Origin: Lachnospiraceae bacterium
GTDB taxonomy: Bacteria; Bacillota; Clostridia; Lachnospirales; Lachnospiraceae
Direction: 5' to 3'
Length of the DNA stretch: 52,140 nucleotides
Assembly (NCBI GenBank): GCA_017437785.1
Contig: JAFRXH010000081.1
Coordinates: forward strand, 1 to 52,140
Position numbers and translations under genes: made by a program
Shown: positions 33,472 to 40,413 of the stretch, one piece after another
How the letters are laid out: every line of letters begins with the position of its first letter
How positions within the stretch are numbered: the stretch's first letter is position 1
The notes under the pieces: generated by a model
Told to the model about the DNA's origin: nothing
The model's input: only the letters and a program-made list of their open reading frames with translations
The model's database searches: none

Positions 33472-33858
33472 GCACCCGAAAAAAATTTATTAAGGGTGTT
33501 AAGTTTTAAAGGCAGTATGCCGAAATTATCTAAGCAAGGCTGAAAGAGCCGACAATTATTCTAAAGTGGCGAAAGCCCGCATAATTTATTTAGGGCGTCA
33601 GGCCCATCATACAATTAAGAGCGAAAGCTCATCTAGGATTTAAAGAATACCCAAAATTTAACAAAGAATGGTGAACAGTTCCAAGGGGAAGTCCGGCCTT
33701 TTTTCGCTGCCGATCTGTCCACAGGAGCTGTTGTGACCCTTAAAATCTTCATGTCACTAATGAAGATCACGGGGAGTTTGCGCTGTTTGCGCAGCCCGTT
33801 CTTTGACAACTGAATGAGGAACTGATAACCATCTGACAAAGTAAGGAGGTAATACTTT
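33472..33858 (+). ncRNA. Long structured leader with a regular array of small hairpins
   Basis: This 390-nt stretch has no convincing gene. It opens with CACCC/GGGTG (33473-33498). Five hairpins follow, centred near 33516, 33544, 33572, 33599 and 33624: GGC-agtat-GCC, GGCT-gaaag-AGCC, GGC-gaaa-GCC, GGGC-gtcag-GCCC and GAGC-gaaa-GCTC. They are separated by AU linkers resembling AATTATTCTAA. Then come a terminator-like AAGGGG..CCTT with six T (33683-33704), a perfect 8-bp stem ATCTTCAT/ATGAAGAT (33746-33769), ACGGG/CCCGT around GCGC pairs, and a boxA-like GTTCTTTGACAACTGAAT. It ends at a strong ribosome site. It may be a riboregulator, an antitermination leader or a free RNA. Confidence 0.6.
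33683..33704 (+). terminator. Terminator-like attenuator inside the leader
   Basis: AAGG-GG-aagt-CC-gg-CCTT with a small bulge, running into TTTTTT. If used, it would stop transcription before the 146-aa gene, making expression depend on read-through. Confidence 0.45.
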
Positions 33859-34299
33859 ATGTACAGTTACAGGTACACAAATCCCAATACGACTCTGTAT
33901 CAGGCTGAATACACTATGTATCAGGCCGTATCAAAACTTTTTGCAAAGGTTAGCTGCAGGTCTTTGACCTTAGAGAGGCTTAAGCTCTATCACGCCGAAC
34001 TTTCCGAAAAAGGAAAGCAGGAACTGGATAAAAAGATAAGACTTTTAGTTGATAAATACGTGGCCGATAAGGTCTGTTTTCCCGCTATGAATGTATGCCA
34101 TGCGGAAGTAAGGATCCTGAACAACGCAGACGGCACACACAGATTTTTATTCAGTGACGGGGTGTATGGCTTCTTAGTAAGCATAAAGCATGCAAAAGGC
34201 GGAAAGATCATGCTCAGTATAGAGGAGCGGAATAAGACCGGCTTAAAGCCGCCTGAAAAAACTGAAATAGTAACCGTTAACGCACAGCGTTGTGCATAG
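33859..34299 (+). CDS. Unknown 146-aa protein
   Basis: No family is recognised. It is soluble, with a helical, Tyr/Lys/Leu-rich N-terminal half (1-75, including SLTLERLKLYHAELSEKGKQEL) and a beta-rich second half (about 78-130, CHAEVRILNNADGTHRFLFSDGVYGFLVSI). The start has a textbook AAGGAGGT 8 nt upstream, so it is clearly translated. It is the first gene after the structured leader and lies 21 nt before the ClpP-like gene. Its place suggests it works with the protease or with the VirD4-like ATPase, for example as adaptor or regulator, but that is inference. Confidence 0.75.
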   Translation: MYSYRYTNPNTTLYQAEYTMYQAVSKLFAKVSCRSLTLERLKLYHAELSEKGKQELDKKIRLLVDKYVADKVCFPAMNVCHAEVRILNNADGTHRFLFSDGVYGFLVSIKHAKGGKIMLSIEERNKTGLKPPEKTEIVTVNAQRCA

Positions 34300-34320
34300 A
34301 TCATAAGGGAGGACAAGCAG

Positions 34321-34902
34321 ATGAACGCAATGATCTTACACGAATCATCAAGAGGAATCGACACTTACACACCCGAAAGCAGTCTTTTAAAAAAGAGGAT
34401 CCTCTTCTTTACGGAAGAGGTGAATGCAGAATCTTCCAACCGCATGATAGAGTATCTGCTCTATCTTGATACGGATGCTCCAGGGGAAGAGATAACCATA
34501 TGTATCAACAGTCCCGGAGGTGAAGTGATCTCCGGGCTGGCAGTATACGATACCATCATGGGTTTAAAAAGCCCAGTGCGTACGATATGCATAGGAACTG
34601 CAGCCAGCATGGGATCGATCCTCTTCTTATCGGGTGAAAAGCGTGAGATGCTTCCACACACTAAGATAATGATACACGATCCGCTGATCAGCGGCCTTTC
34701 GGGCAGCAAGAAGGCGCTGGAACTGGAAAAGGAGGCAGCGCAGCTGATGGAGATCCGTGCCGTGACAGCACAGATCATTGCAGACAGGAGCGGCCATTCT
34801 CTTGAAGAAGTCTATGCCAAAACAAAGGAAGACTGTTATTTAACTTCCGCCGAAGCGATAGACTTTGGCATTGCAACCGGCATAGCAAGATCGATACTGT
34901 AA
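34321..34902 (+). CDS. Accessory ClpP-family serine protease
   Basis: 193 aa, full-length ClpP. The catalytic triad is readable: Ser in GTAASMGS, His in IMIHDP, and Asp in KEDCYLTSAEA. INSPGGEVISGLAVYDTI is the usual substrate-cleft region. ClpP normally forms a 14-subunit chamber fed by ClpX or ClpA/C. No Clp ATPase is nearby, so it would use the cell's own or associate with the VirD4-like ATPase. It is not next to clpX or tig, where a housekeeping clpP usually lies, which makes it an accessory copy. GGGAGG precedes the start. Confidence 0.9.
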   Translation: MNAMILHESSRGIDTYTPESSLLKKRILFFTEEVNAESSNRMIEYLLYLDTDAPGEEITICINSPGGEVISGLAVYDTIMGLKSPVRTICIGTAASMGSILFLSGEKREMLPHTKIMIHDPLISGLSGSKKALELEKEAAQLMEIRAVTAQIIADRSGHSLEEVYAKTKEDCYLTSAEAIDFGIATGIARSIL

Positions 34903-34982
34903 CAAAAAAAAGCAGCAACATAATAGATCCGCCCGTTCCCGGCGAAGTGAGGAACGGGCGGCCAAACAGAAAGGAGAATACC

Positions 34983-36365
34983 ATGGGAAATATACATGCA
35001 GCAGAAAACATTAGCAATACGGCTTCTTACCGAATACTTGGTAAAAATGTAAAGATATCCGAAGACAGCCGTGTCACGGGACTCAATAATAATACACTGG
35101 TCACGGGCATCTCCGGCTGCGGAAAGACCGGTTCCTATGTGACACCCAATCTTTTCAGTACGCGCGGCAGTATCGTGGTAGTCGACACTAAAGGTCTGCT
35201 GTACAGGCAGAACGCCGCTGCACTCAAGCGAAGAGGATATAAGGTAATTTTATTGGACTTTGTTCATCCCGAAAGATCGGCTCCTTTCAATCCTCTTGAT
35301 ACCATAAAATGTTATAAGAAAAAGTGTGTTAGGGTCATATGTCCCGCAATATGGGATGATGACGGGGAACTGCTGCTTGAGGAAGAACTGGGTGAGGTTG
35401 AAGTAGAAAAATACCGCCAGCAGGATCTGCAGCGTATCGCGGCAATGCTGCAGCCTGTTAACAAATGCGAAAAGGATCCTTTCTGGCCGGAAGCCGCACA
35501 GATAGTGATCTCCAGTCTTATGGCATACGTTCTTGAAGTAATGCCGAAAAAAGACCGGCACTTCGGGACTGTGGCAGAGCTCTTCCGCAGGATGTGTAAT
35601 GAAATACCCAGAAAGGGTTTTAGAGATGTGTCGTTCTTTAAGGAACTGGAGGACGAGGATCCGGATAGTTTTGCGGTAAAAAGATACCGTATGTACTCTC
35701 CCACTTTCCAGACCGAAAGGACCTGGGCGTCGATCACACAGTTTGTAAACAATGCACTGCAGATATTCGATTATGAAGAGTCCAGGGAAATGTTCTGCAG
35801 ACAGGGGATAGACCTTGCCGAATGCGGACGTGTAAAGACAGCATTGTTTGTGAATGTTAGTGATACCGACCGTTCCATGGACAGTATCATAAACATCTTT
35901 TATACACAGCTTTTCCAGATGCTGTGTAATGAAGCCGACGCAAATATCGACGGACGCCTTAAGGTACCTGTACACATCATACTTGATGACTTTGCCGCAA
36001 ACGTACAGATCCCGGATTTTGATAAGATAATATCCGTGATACGCTCCCGTGAGATAAGCGTGAGCATAATGCTGCAGTCGATATCCCAGCTTAAGGGACT
36101 GTATGATGAAGCCCAGGCTTCGACGATAATCAATAACTGCGACAATATGGTCTATATGGGTGGCCAGGATATCGAGACCGCAAGGTTCTTTGCCGATAAA
36201 GCAGGCAAGCTTCCCGAAAGCATACTGCAGCTGGATCTTGATCATGAATGGCTCTTTACCCGCGGAAGATCTGCGCAGCTTCTGGAAAAGATACCGCCCT
36301 ATTCTTTCTGCGCGGATGAACACGATATGGAAAAGAATATGAGATTTAAGGTAAAAGGATCATAA
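34983..36365 (+). CDS. VirD4/TraG-like coupling ATPase lacking a membrane anchor
   Basis: 460 aa. Walker A GISGCGKT (42-49), DTKG (68-71), DPFWPEAAQIVISSLMAYVLE (about 165-185), Walker B HIILDDF (331-337) and QSISQLKGLYDEAQASTIINNC (365-386) mark the type IV coupling protein family, hexameric motors that feed DNA or protein into secretion channels. The family's N-terminal membrane helices are absent: the start at 34983 has AAGGAG 7 nt upstream and sequence goes straight to the ATPase. No relaxase, mating-pore gene or integrase is near. It may be a domesticated motor. It follows the ClpP gene by 80 nt. Confidence 0.85.
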   Translation: MGNIHAAENISNTASYRILGKNVKISEDSRVTGLNNNTLVTGISGCGKTGSYVTPNLFSTRGSIVVVDTKGLLYRQNAAALKRRGYKVILLDFVHPERSAPFNPLDTIKCYKKKCVRVICPAIWDDDGELLLEEELGEVEVEKYRQQDLQRIAAMLQPVNKCEKDPFWPEAAQIVISSLMAYVLEVMPKKDRHFGTVAELFRRMCNEIPRKGFRDVSFFKELEDEDPDSFAVKRYRMYSPTFQTERTWASITQFVNNALQIFDYEESREMFCRQGIDLAECGRVKTALFVNVSDTDRSMDSIINIFYTQLFQMLCNEADANIDGRLKVPVHIILDDFAANVQIPDFDKIISVIRSREISVSIMLQSISQLKGLYDEAQASTIINNCDNMVYMGGQDIETARFFADKAGKLPESILQLDLDHEWLFTRGRSAQLLEKIPPYSFCADEHDMEKNMRFKVKGS

Positions 36366-36396
36366 GAAGCCGGTCATAAAAGCACCTGACGGTTGC

Positions 36397-36425
36397 TTGA
36401 GAAAGCGGTGATTTAGCAGTAGTAT
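36397..36425 (+). promoter_or_regulatory. Promoter for the small membrane protein gene
   Basis: TTGAGA (36397-36402), 17 nt, TAGTAT (36420-36425), about 43 nt before the start at 36468. Confidence 0.45.
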
Positions 36426-36467
36426 TATATTGAGATAAGAGGTTTCGCAAAGAAGAAAGGAGGCCGT

Positions 36468-36908
36468 ATGGAACAAACCGGTGATCTTGATACTGCTGCT
36501 AAGATCCGCTTAACGGTCTTTTCTCTTGTAATGCTCTGGGGAGCAGCCCTGTCGGTTTATTTCTCCCGCAGGATATTTGATCTGCGCTTTGGCGATCATC
36601 CGCTTAAATTTTTGCCGTCGGGGATATCTTATATCATGGTCGCAGTATATGCATTTATTATCCTGGTACTTACGATGATCCCGATGTATCTTTTCCAGAT
36701 GATCGCATTGAAAAAAGGTGTTGAGACTTATCCAAAAGAAGCACGTTACGGAAAACTGATCATGGGCATAGCTTTTCTGATCGTTTTGTTTTTAGGTGTG
36801 ATCGTTACGGAAGGAACGGTCTATATACCGCTTTTAATATTCAGTCTTATGTGGTTTGCATCGGGACAGCTCTGCTATATCTTCCAGATAAAAGGAGAGA
36901 AGTTATAA
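36468..36908 (+). CDS. Four-helix membrane protein of unknown function
   Basis: 146 aa. Membrane helices at about 13-30, 50-78, 98-116 and 121-140; N- and C-termini are predicted inside. No motif or family is recognised. AAGGAGG lies 5 nt before the start. It is separated from the VirD4-like gene by 102 nt with a possible promoter of its own and ends in a strong terminator. It could belong to the ClpP/VirD4-like locus, supplying the membrane part that the ATPase lacks, or be independent. Confidence 0.7.
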   Translation: MEQTGDLDTAAKIRLTVFSLVMLWGAALSVYFSRRIFDLRFGDHPLKFLPSGISYIMVAVYAFIILVLTMIPMYLFQMIALKKGVETYPKEARYGKLIMGIAFLIVLFLGVIVTEGTVYIPLLIFSLMWFASGQLCYIFQIKGEKL

Positions 36909-36921
36909 CATCCGTAGTGGT

Positions 36922-36958
36922 GGCAAGGGTCAATGTTCAGAGGACCCTTGCCTTTTTT
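36922..36958 (+). terminator. Strong terminator, overlapping the end of the convergent gene
   Basis: GGCAAGGGT (36922-36930), loop, ACCCTTGCC (36944-36952), TTTTTT. The last codons and stop of the minus-strand gene (36937-36939) lie within the hairpin. Confidence 0.85.
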
Positions 36959-37299
36959 GCTAAATAGAGGCGCTGGGATTTGGAAAGAAGTATTGTAGTC
37001 TGACTTCCATGTATTTCTGAATGATATTTATTTGATTTTGAAGGAAGATATCTGACTACGGCACCGGTATCATAACAATGTTTTACATAAAGATATATGA
37101 TACGTCCCGTGAATTTTTTTTGCATATAAACAACAACGTCCTGATCGGAGCGATGGTTGCCGCGGTCAACCGATAGACCTTTAGGATCTGCAAAAGCAGC
37201 GGAGGACAAGGAACCGTCTTTACGCCAGAACATTGCCAGATACTCCGGAGGATAAACTGCACGGTATAGTTTTTCTTTGATGTCGAAATTGTCATCCAT
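36937..37299 (-). CDS. Second gene of a toxin-antitoxin-like pair
   Basis: 120 aa from the preferred start at 37299, which overlaps the upstream stop (ATGGATGA); a start at 37320 has no ribosome site. The protein carries LYRAVYPPEYLAMFW and SLSSAAFADPKGLSVDRG, a pattern I associate with uncharacterised small bacterial proteins encoded after Phd-like genes. The middle (DVVVYMQKKFTGRIIYLYVKHCYDTGA) is beta-rich. It has no catalytic motif I can name. Gene order (regulator first, partner overlapping) and autoregulation signals fit a toxin or effector role, which is inference. Confidence 0.65.
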   Translation of the reverse strand: MDDNFDIKEKLYRAVYPPEYLAMFWRKDGSLSSAAFADPKGLSVDRGNHRSDQDVVVYMQKKFTGRIIYLYVKHCYDTGAVVRYLPSKSNKYHSEIHGSQTTILLSKSQRLYLAKKARVL

Positions 37300-37867
37300 A
37301 AAAAGCCAGGATCCTTTCATTTAATACAGAAGCATTTGAAGAGATCTGTTCAAGTATCTCGTTTCCCTGATATGTTACAATAAATACTTCAGCAATTGTG
37401 TCTGTTCCTATTTCTATCTCCATATGGTCATGTCTGGAGTTGTCGTATTCCAATTGGATCGTTTGTAAGGCAGTAGGAAAAATCTCAGGTTGTATCTGCA
37501 GATCCCTTAACAGCCCTGTTACTTTAGCTATAAGTTTTGACGGAAAAGGAGAAGCACCATTTCCGTTCCAGTTTTTCTTAAGTCCTGCGATCATTTTTAA
37601 TTTTGCCAGATTTTCGTTCAAGACATCAGAAGATCCGTTTGAGTGTATTGCAGAACCTGATGATCTTCCATGTTCTATAACCTTTGAAAGTTTTGTTTCA
37701 TATGCGTAAAGACGTGTTAACTGATTTAAACGCTCATATTCATTTTCAGAGATTATTACAACATTTTTGTTTTCTTTTCTGGGAACCAGGATCACTTCCC
37801 CATCATAAGCAGCATCAAAGTATTTTTTGATATTGCTGCGGATTTCCATTTGTTTGACTATAGCCAT
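37292..37867 (-). CDS. Phd/YefM-like antitoxin-type regulator with extra C-terminal domain
   Basis: 191 aa. Residues 1-60 look like a Phd/YefM fold (EIRSNIKKYFDAAYDGEVILVPRKENKNVVIISENEYERL: small DNA-binding domain with 'nVViiSeneYe'). A linker with Ser/Gly (about 65-85) leads to a second domain (about 95-175) containing LKKNWNGNGASPFP and IFPTALQTIQLEYDNSRHDHMEIEIG. Phd-type proteins bind their own promoter and neutralise the partner protein. Here the protein is about twice the usual antitoxin length, so the C-terminal domain may do more than bind a toxin. GGAG lies 7 nt before the start. Confidence 0.75.
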   Translation of the reverse strand: MAIVKQMEIRSNIKKYFDAAYDGEVILVPRKENKNVVIISENEYERLNQLTRLYAYETKLSKVIEHGRSSGSAIHSNGSSDVLNENLAKLKMIAGLKKNWNGNGASPFPSKLIAKVTGLLRDLQIQPEIFPTALQTIQLEYDNSRHDHMEIEIGTDTIAEVFIVTYQGNEILEQISSNASVLNERILAFYG

Positions 37868-37894
37868 AGCATATCTCCATAATTATACGTACTT

Positions 37895-37951
37895 AAAAGC
37901 GTACTGTTAACTGTACGCTTTTATATTATCATCGATTTGGCGATATGTCAA
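37895..37951 (-). promoter_or_regulatory. Promoter and operator of the toxin-antitoxin-like pair
   Basis: Minus strand: TTGACA (37951-37946), 17 nt, TAATAT (37928-37923). Directly after the -10 lies a 10-bp inverted repeat, AAAAGCGTAC (37922-37913) and GTACGCTTTT (37904-37895), placed over the transcription start. This is the expected layout for repression by the first gene product. Confidence 0.75.
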
Positions 37952-38007
37952 AATAGCAAGTGTTAGAATAATGCCTTTTTTCCTGCAAAAATTTTTTAAA
38001 AAACATA

Positions 38008-38116
38008 TTGACATCCTACGACAGTCGTAGTACGATTAGCATACTACGACAGACATAGCAACGGCTAACATAGTAACGACTATCGTAGGAACGGCTGTCG
38101 GAGTAACATTGAAAAC
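38008..38116 (+). promoter_or_regulatory. PadR operon promoter with a 14-15-nt repeated operator array
   Basis: TTGACA (38008-38013), 17 nt, TACGAT (38031-38036). From 38014 to about 38116 the DNA is a run of degenerate 14-15-nt units, e.g. TCCTACGACAGTCGT, TACTACGACAGACAT, AGCAACGGCTAACAT, AGTAACGACTATCGT, AGGAACGGCTGTCGG. Each holds a version of the palindrome ACGACnGTCGT; the first is perfect and sits between the -35 and -10. A likely multi-site operator for PadR. Confidence 0.7.
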
Positions 38117-38142
38117 AAAAATACACAGAAGGGAGTATAAGG

Positions 38143-38529
38143 ATGGCAGAGATAAATGCCGGGATCAGCAGCGATGTGATCCGCGGATACAACGACACGA
38201 TGATCCTGTACATCTTAAAACAGGAACCCTCCTATGGCTATGAGATATCCAAGCGGATACGCAGCATTTCGGAGGATAAGTACATCATCAAAGAAACGAC
38301 CCTGTATTCCGCCTTCTCACGCATGGAAAAAAACGGCTATATTGAATCCTACGAAGCGGCCGGCGATGGGAGCGGAAAGAAACGGACCTACTACAGGATA
38401 AGCGAAGCTGGTCTGAATTATTACAGGGAAAAATGTAACGAATGGGAACTTACCAAGGACGTAGTACAAAGGTTTATCGATGGCAGTTCTTATTTGATCA
38501 TGAAGGGAGATAAAAATGGAAACGATTAA
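38143..38529 (+). CDS. PadR-family transcriptional regulator
   Basis: 128 aa. The winged-helix region (about 15-85) shows MILYILKQEPSYGYEISKRI and KETTLYSAFSRMEKNGYIES, classic for PadR, followed by the wing GSGKKRTYYRISEAG and a short dimerisation helix. These repressors sense small molecules or envelope stress and often regulate the membrane protein gene beside them. It overlaps the next gene by 14 nt. AAGGGAG precedes the start. The operator array upstream suggests self-control of the whole operon. Confidence 0.93.
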   Translation: MAEINAGISSDVIRGYNDTMILYILKQEPSYGYEISKRIRSISEDKYIIKETTLYSAFSRMEKNGYIESYEAAGDGSGKKRTYYRISEAGLNYYREKCNEWELTKDVVQRFIDGSSYLIMKGDKNGND

Positions 38530-39529
38530 AAACTATCTTGAAGCCATGTTTGCAAATATGCCCCGCACGGCAGATGTGGAAAAGGCAAAGGCCGAACTTC
38601 TTCAGATGATGGAAGATAAGTACAATGAGCTGATGGATGAGGGCAAGACCGAAAATGAAGCGGTAGGTACAGTCATCTCCGAGTTCGGAAACCTTGATGA
38701 ACTGGCAGAAGCTCTTGGCCTTGAAAAGGAAGTAAAGCAGGAGCATGAAGAAAGCGAAGCCAATCCCCGCAGGGCATTAAATCTTGAAGAGATAAGGGAT
38801 TATCTGCAGTATTCATCGGTACGTGCACTTTGCATCGCACTCGGCGTTGCACTTTGCATCATTAGTGTGACAGGCCCGATATTATTAAGCGGTATCCATC
38901 TTGAGGGAGTAGGTGTACTGATAATGTTCCTTCTGATCGCCGGCGGTGTACTGCTCTTCGTATTCTCCGGTATCACTTCAAACAAATGGTCGTATATCAC
39001 TAAGGGCGGCTGTTTCCTTGATTATGCCGGATCCAATTATACGATGGAAGAGAAGACCCGCTTCCGCAGATCCTTCGCATCAAGACTTACACTGGGTATC
39101 ATCCTCTGCGCGATCTGCTGGCTGCCTCTTGTATTAGCTGAAGCGATGAGCTCACTTGCCGGACTTGGCGAACTGTTCATGATAACGGTACTCTTCGGAA
39201 TGGTAGCCTGCGGCGTCTTCCTGATAATACACAGCGCAATGATAATGGGAAGCATAAACGACCTGCTCAAGATCAACGACGGTAAGACAATGAGCAGCAA
39301 ATATACCGAAGCAGAAGTACCTCATTATAAAGATGCCAAGGCAGAAGGCGTAATGAGCATATACTGGCCCACTGTACGGAGCATCTACCTGATCTGGAGC
39401 TTTCTGACCTTCCAGTGGTGGAAAACCTGGATCATCTGGCCTATAGCAGCTATTGCTTACTCAATAATAAAGAGCCTGTTCAGATCAGATTATCCCGGAT
39501 CATCCGCAAACAATAATAATCAGATATAA
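38516..39529 (+). CDS. HAAS/DUF1700-type membrane protein
   Basis: 337 aa. Residues 1-75 form the helical HAAS-like or permease-prefix domain (YLEAMFANMPRTADVEKAKAELLQMMEDKYNELMDEGKTENEAVGTVISEFG), known to occur with PadR regulators and to contact them or related proteins. Five membrane helices follow (about 103-125, 131-153, 190-210, 218-245, 285-320). No transport motif is seen. The gene starts inside padR with AAGGGAG upstream, so it is tightly coupled. A role in sensing envelope state with PadR is inferred from family context. Confidence 0.85.
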   Translation: METIKNYLEAMFANMPRTADVEKAKAELLQMMEDKYNELMDEGKTENEAVGTVISEFGNLDELAEALGLEKEVKQEHEESEANPRRALNLEEIRDYLQYSSVRALCIALGVALCIISVTGPILLSGIHLEGVGVLIMFLLIAGGVLLFVFSGITSNKWSYITKGGCFLDYAGSNYTMEEKTRFRRSFASRLTLGIILCAICWLPLVLAEAMSSLAGLGELFMITVLFGMVACGVFLIIHSAMIMGSINDLLKINDGKTMSSKYTEAEVPHYKDAKAEGVMSIYWPTVRSIYLIWSFLTFQWWKTWIIWPIAAIAYSIIKSLFRSDYPGSSANNNNQI

Positions 39530-39543
39530 GGGAGGAAAAGAAA

Positions 39544-40353
39544 ATGTGGAGACATAAATATCTCAGAGTTTTAAATACGATAACTGTAGTTTGCATAGTT
39601 GTGGGACTTATGGTCAATGTGATGAAATTTACCGCATTCGGAATATTCAGTTTCATGAAAAGCAGCAGCGGACCTGTAGAAGAAGCAGAAGGTGACGGCC
39701 AGATCGGTCGGTTCAACTCTGTAGAAGCTAAGCTTTCTTTCGGAACGGTGAAAGTTGAATACGGAGATGATTACGGCTACTACTACAAAAATTTCACCAC
39801 AGAAACAGAACCTGAGTTCAAGATCAAAAACGATAAACTGGTCATAAGCCAGAAGAACAATATAAATTTTAATCTTTTTAAAGATAAAGCAGTCGACGGT
39901 ACCGTAACCGTGACTATACCCAGGGATGCAGTGATAGATATGGATATATCTCTTAACATGGGTTCCTTTAATCTGACGGATATCAACCTGGGAGATCTGA
40001 GCGTTGATGCGGATATGGGATCGATAACTCTTAATAACTGCGAAATGAAAAATATAGGCATTCAGGCGGATATGGGTGGCATCACATTTACGGATTGCAG
40101 ATTTAATAATGGTGATTTCGATGCAAACATGGGCGGTATCACATTAACCGCTTGTAATTTCAGCTCAGCTTCCTGCGATGCAGATATGGGAAGCATAGAA
40201 GTGAGCGGAACTTATGATTCTCTTACCGCTGATTGCGATATGGGTTCCATCAGAGCAGATAACACAAATAAAGATGCAAAATATGATCTGGACTGTGATA
40301 TGGGTAATATAAAGATAAACGGTGATAATAAAGGTAACGAATACAAGAACTAA
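39544..40353 (+). CDS. DUF4097-type beta-repeat protein, membrane-anchored
   Basis: 269 aa. One membrane helix (about 13-38) is followed by an outward region and then a beta-solenoid-like DUF4097 domain (about 100-260). At least seven turns carry the motif (D/N)MG(S/G/N)I or a variant: LNMGSF, ADMGSI, ADMGGI, ANMGGI, ADMGSI, CDMGSI, CDMGNI. Spacing is about 15-22 residues. DUF4097 proteins are adhesin-like surface proteins often paired with PadR and HAAS proteins, as here. GGGAGG precedes the start; the terminator follows directly. Confidence 0.85.
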   Translation: MWRHKYLRVLNTITVVCIVVGLMVNVMKFTAFGIFSFMKSSSGPVEEAEGDGQIGRFNSVEAKLSFGTVKVEYGDDYGYYYKNFTTETEPEFKIKNDKLVISQKNNINFNLFKDKAVDGTVTVTIPRDAVIDMDISLNMGSFNLTDINLGDLSVDADMGSITLNNCEMKNIGIQADMGGITFTDCRFNNGDFDANMGGITLTACNFSSASCDADMGSIEVSGTYDSLTADCDMGSIRADNTNKDAKYDLDCDMGNIKINGDNKGNEYKN

Positions 40354-40412
40354 AAAAACCGGGGAGACGGAAACCGTCGTCCCCCCGGTTTCGCCCCCCC
40401 AGTTTTCTTTTT
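40352..40412. terminator. Two-way terminator between DUF4097 gene and glnA
   Basis: AAACCGGGG-a-GACGG-aaa-CCGTC-gt-CCCCCCGGTTT, with A-rich and T-rich flanks (TTTTCTTTTTTTT toward glnA). Serves both convergent genes. Confidence 0.85.
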
Positions 40413-40413
40413 T

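Noticed and set aside
33511-33632. CRISPR-like periodic repeats in the leader RNA
   Set aside because: Units are about 27 nt in all, with short hairpins and similar linkers rather than identical repeats and unique spacers; no cas genes are nearby.
33668-33736. A 22-codon frame in the leader (MVNSSKGKSGLF...)
   Set aside because: No ribosome site, and it crosses the terminator-like hairpin. A leader peptide cannot be excluded but is not supported.
35250-36323. A 357-codon open frame on the minus strand inside the VirD4-like gene
   Set aside because: It mirrors a gene with clear Walker motifs, lacks a ribosome site and shows no recognisable domain.
30323-36908. Integrated conjugative element or prophage
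   Set aside because: Only a coupling-protein homologue is present. There is no integrase, relaxase, T4SS, capsid gene, att repeat or tRNA at the borders, and genes have host-like style.
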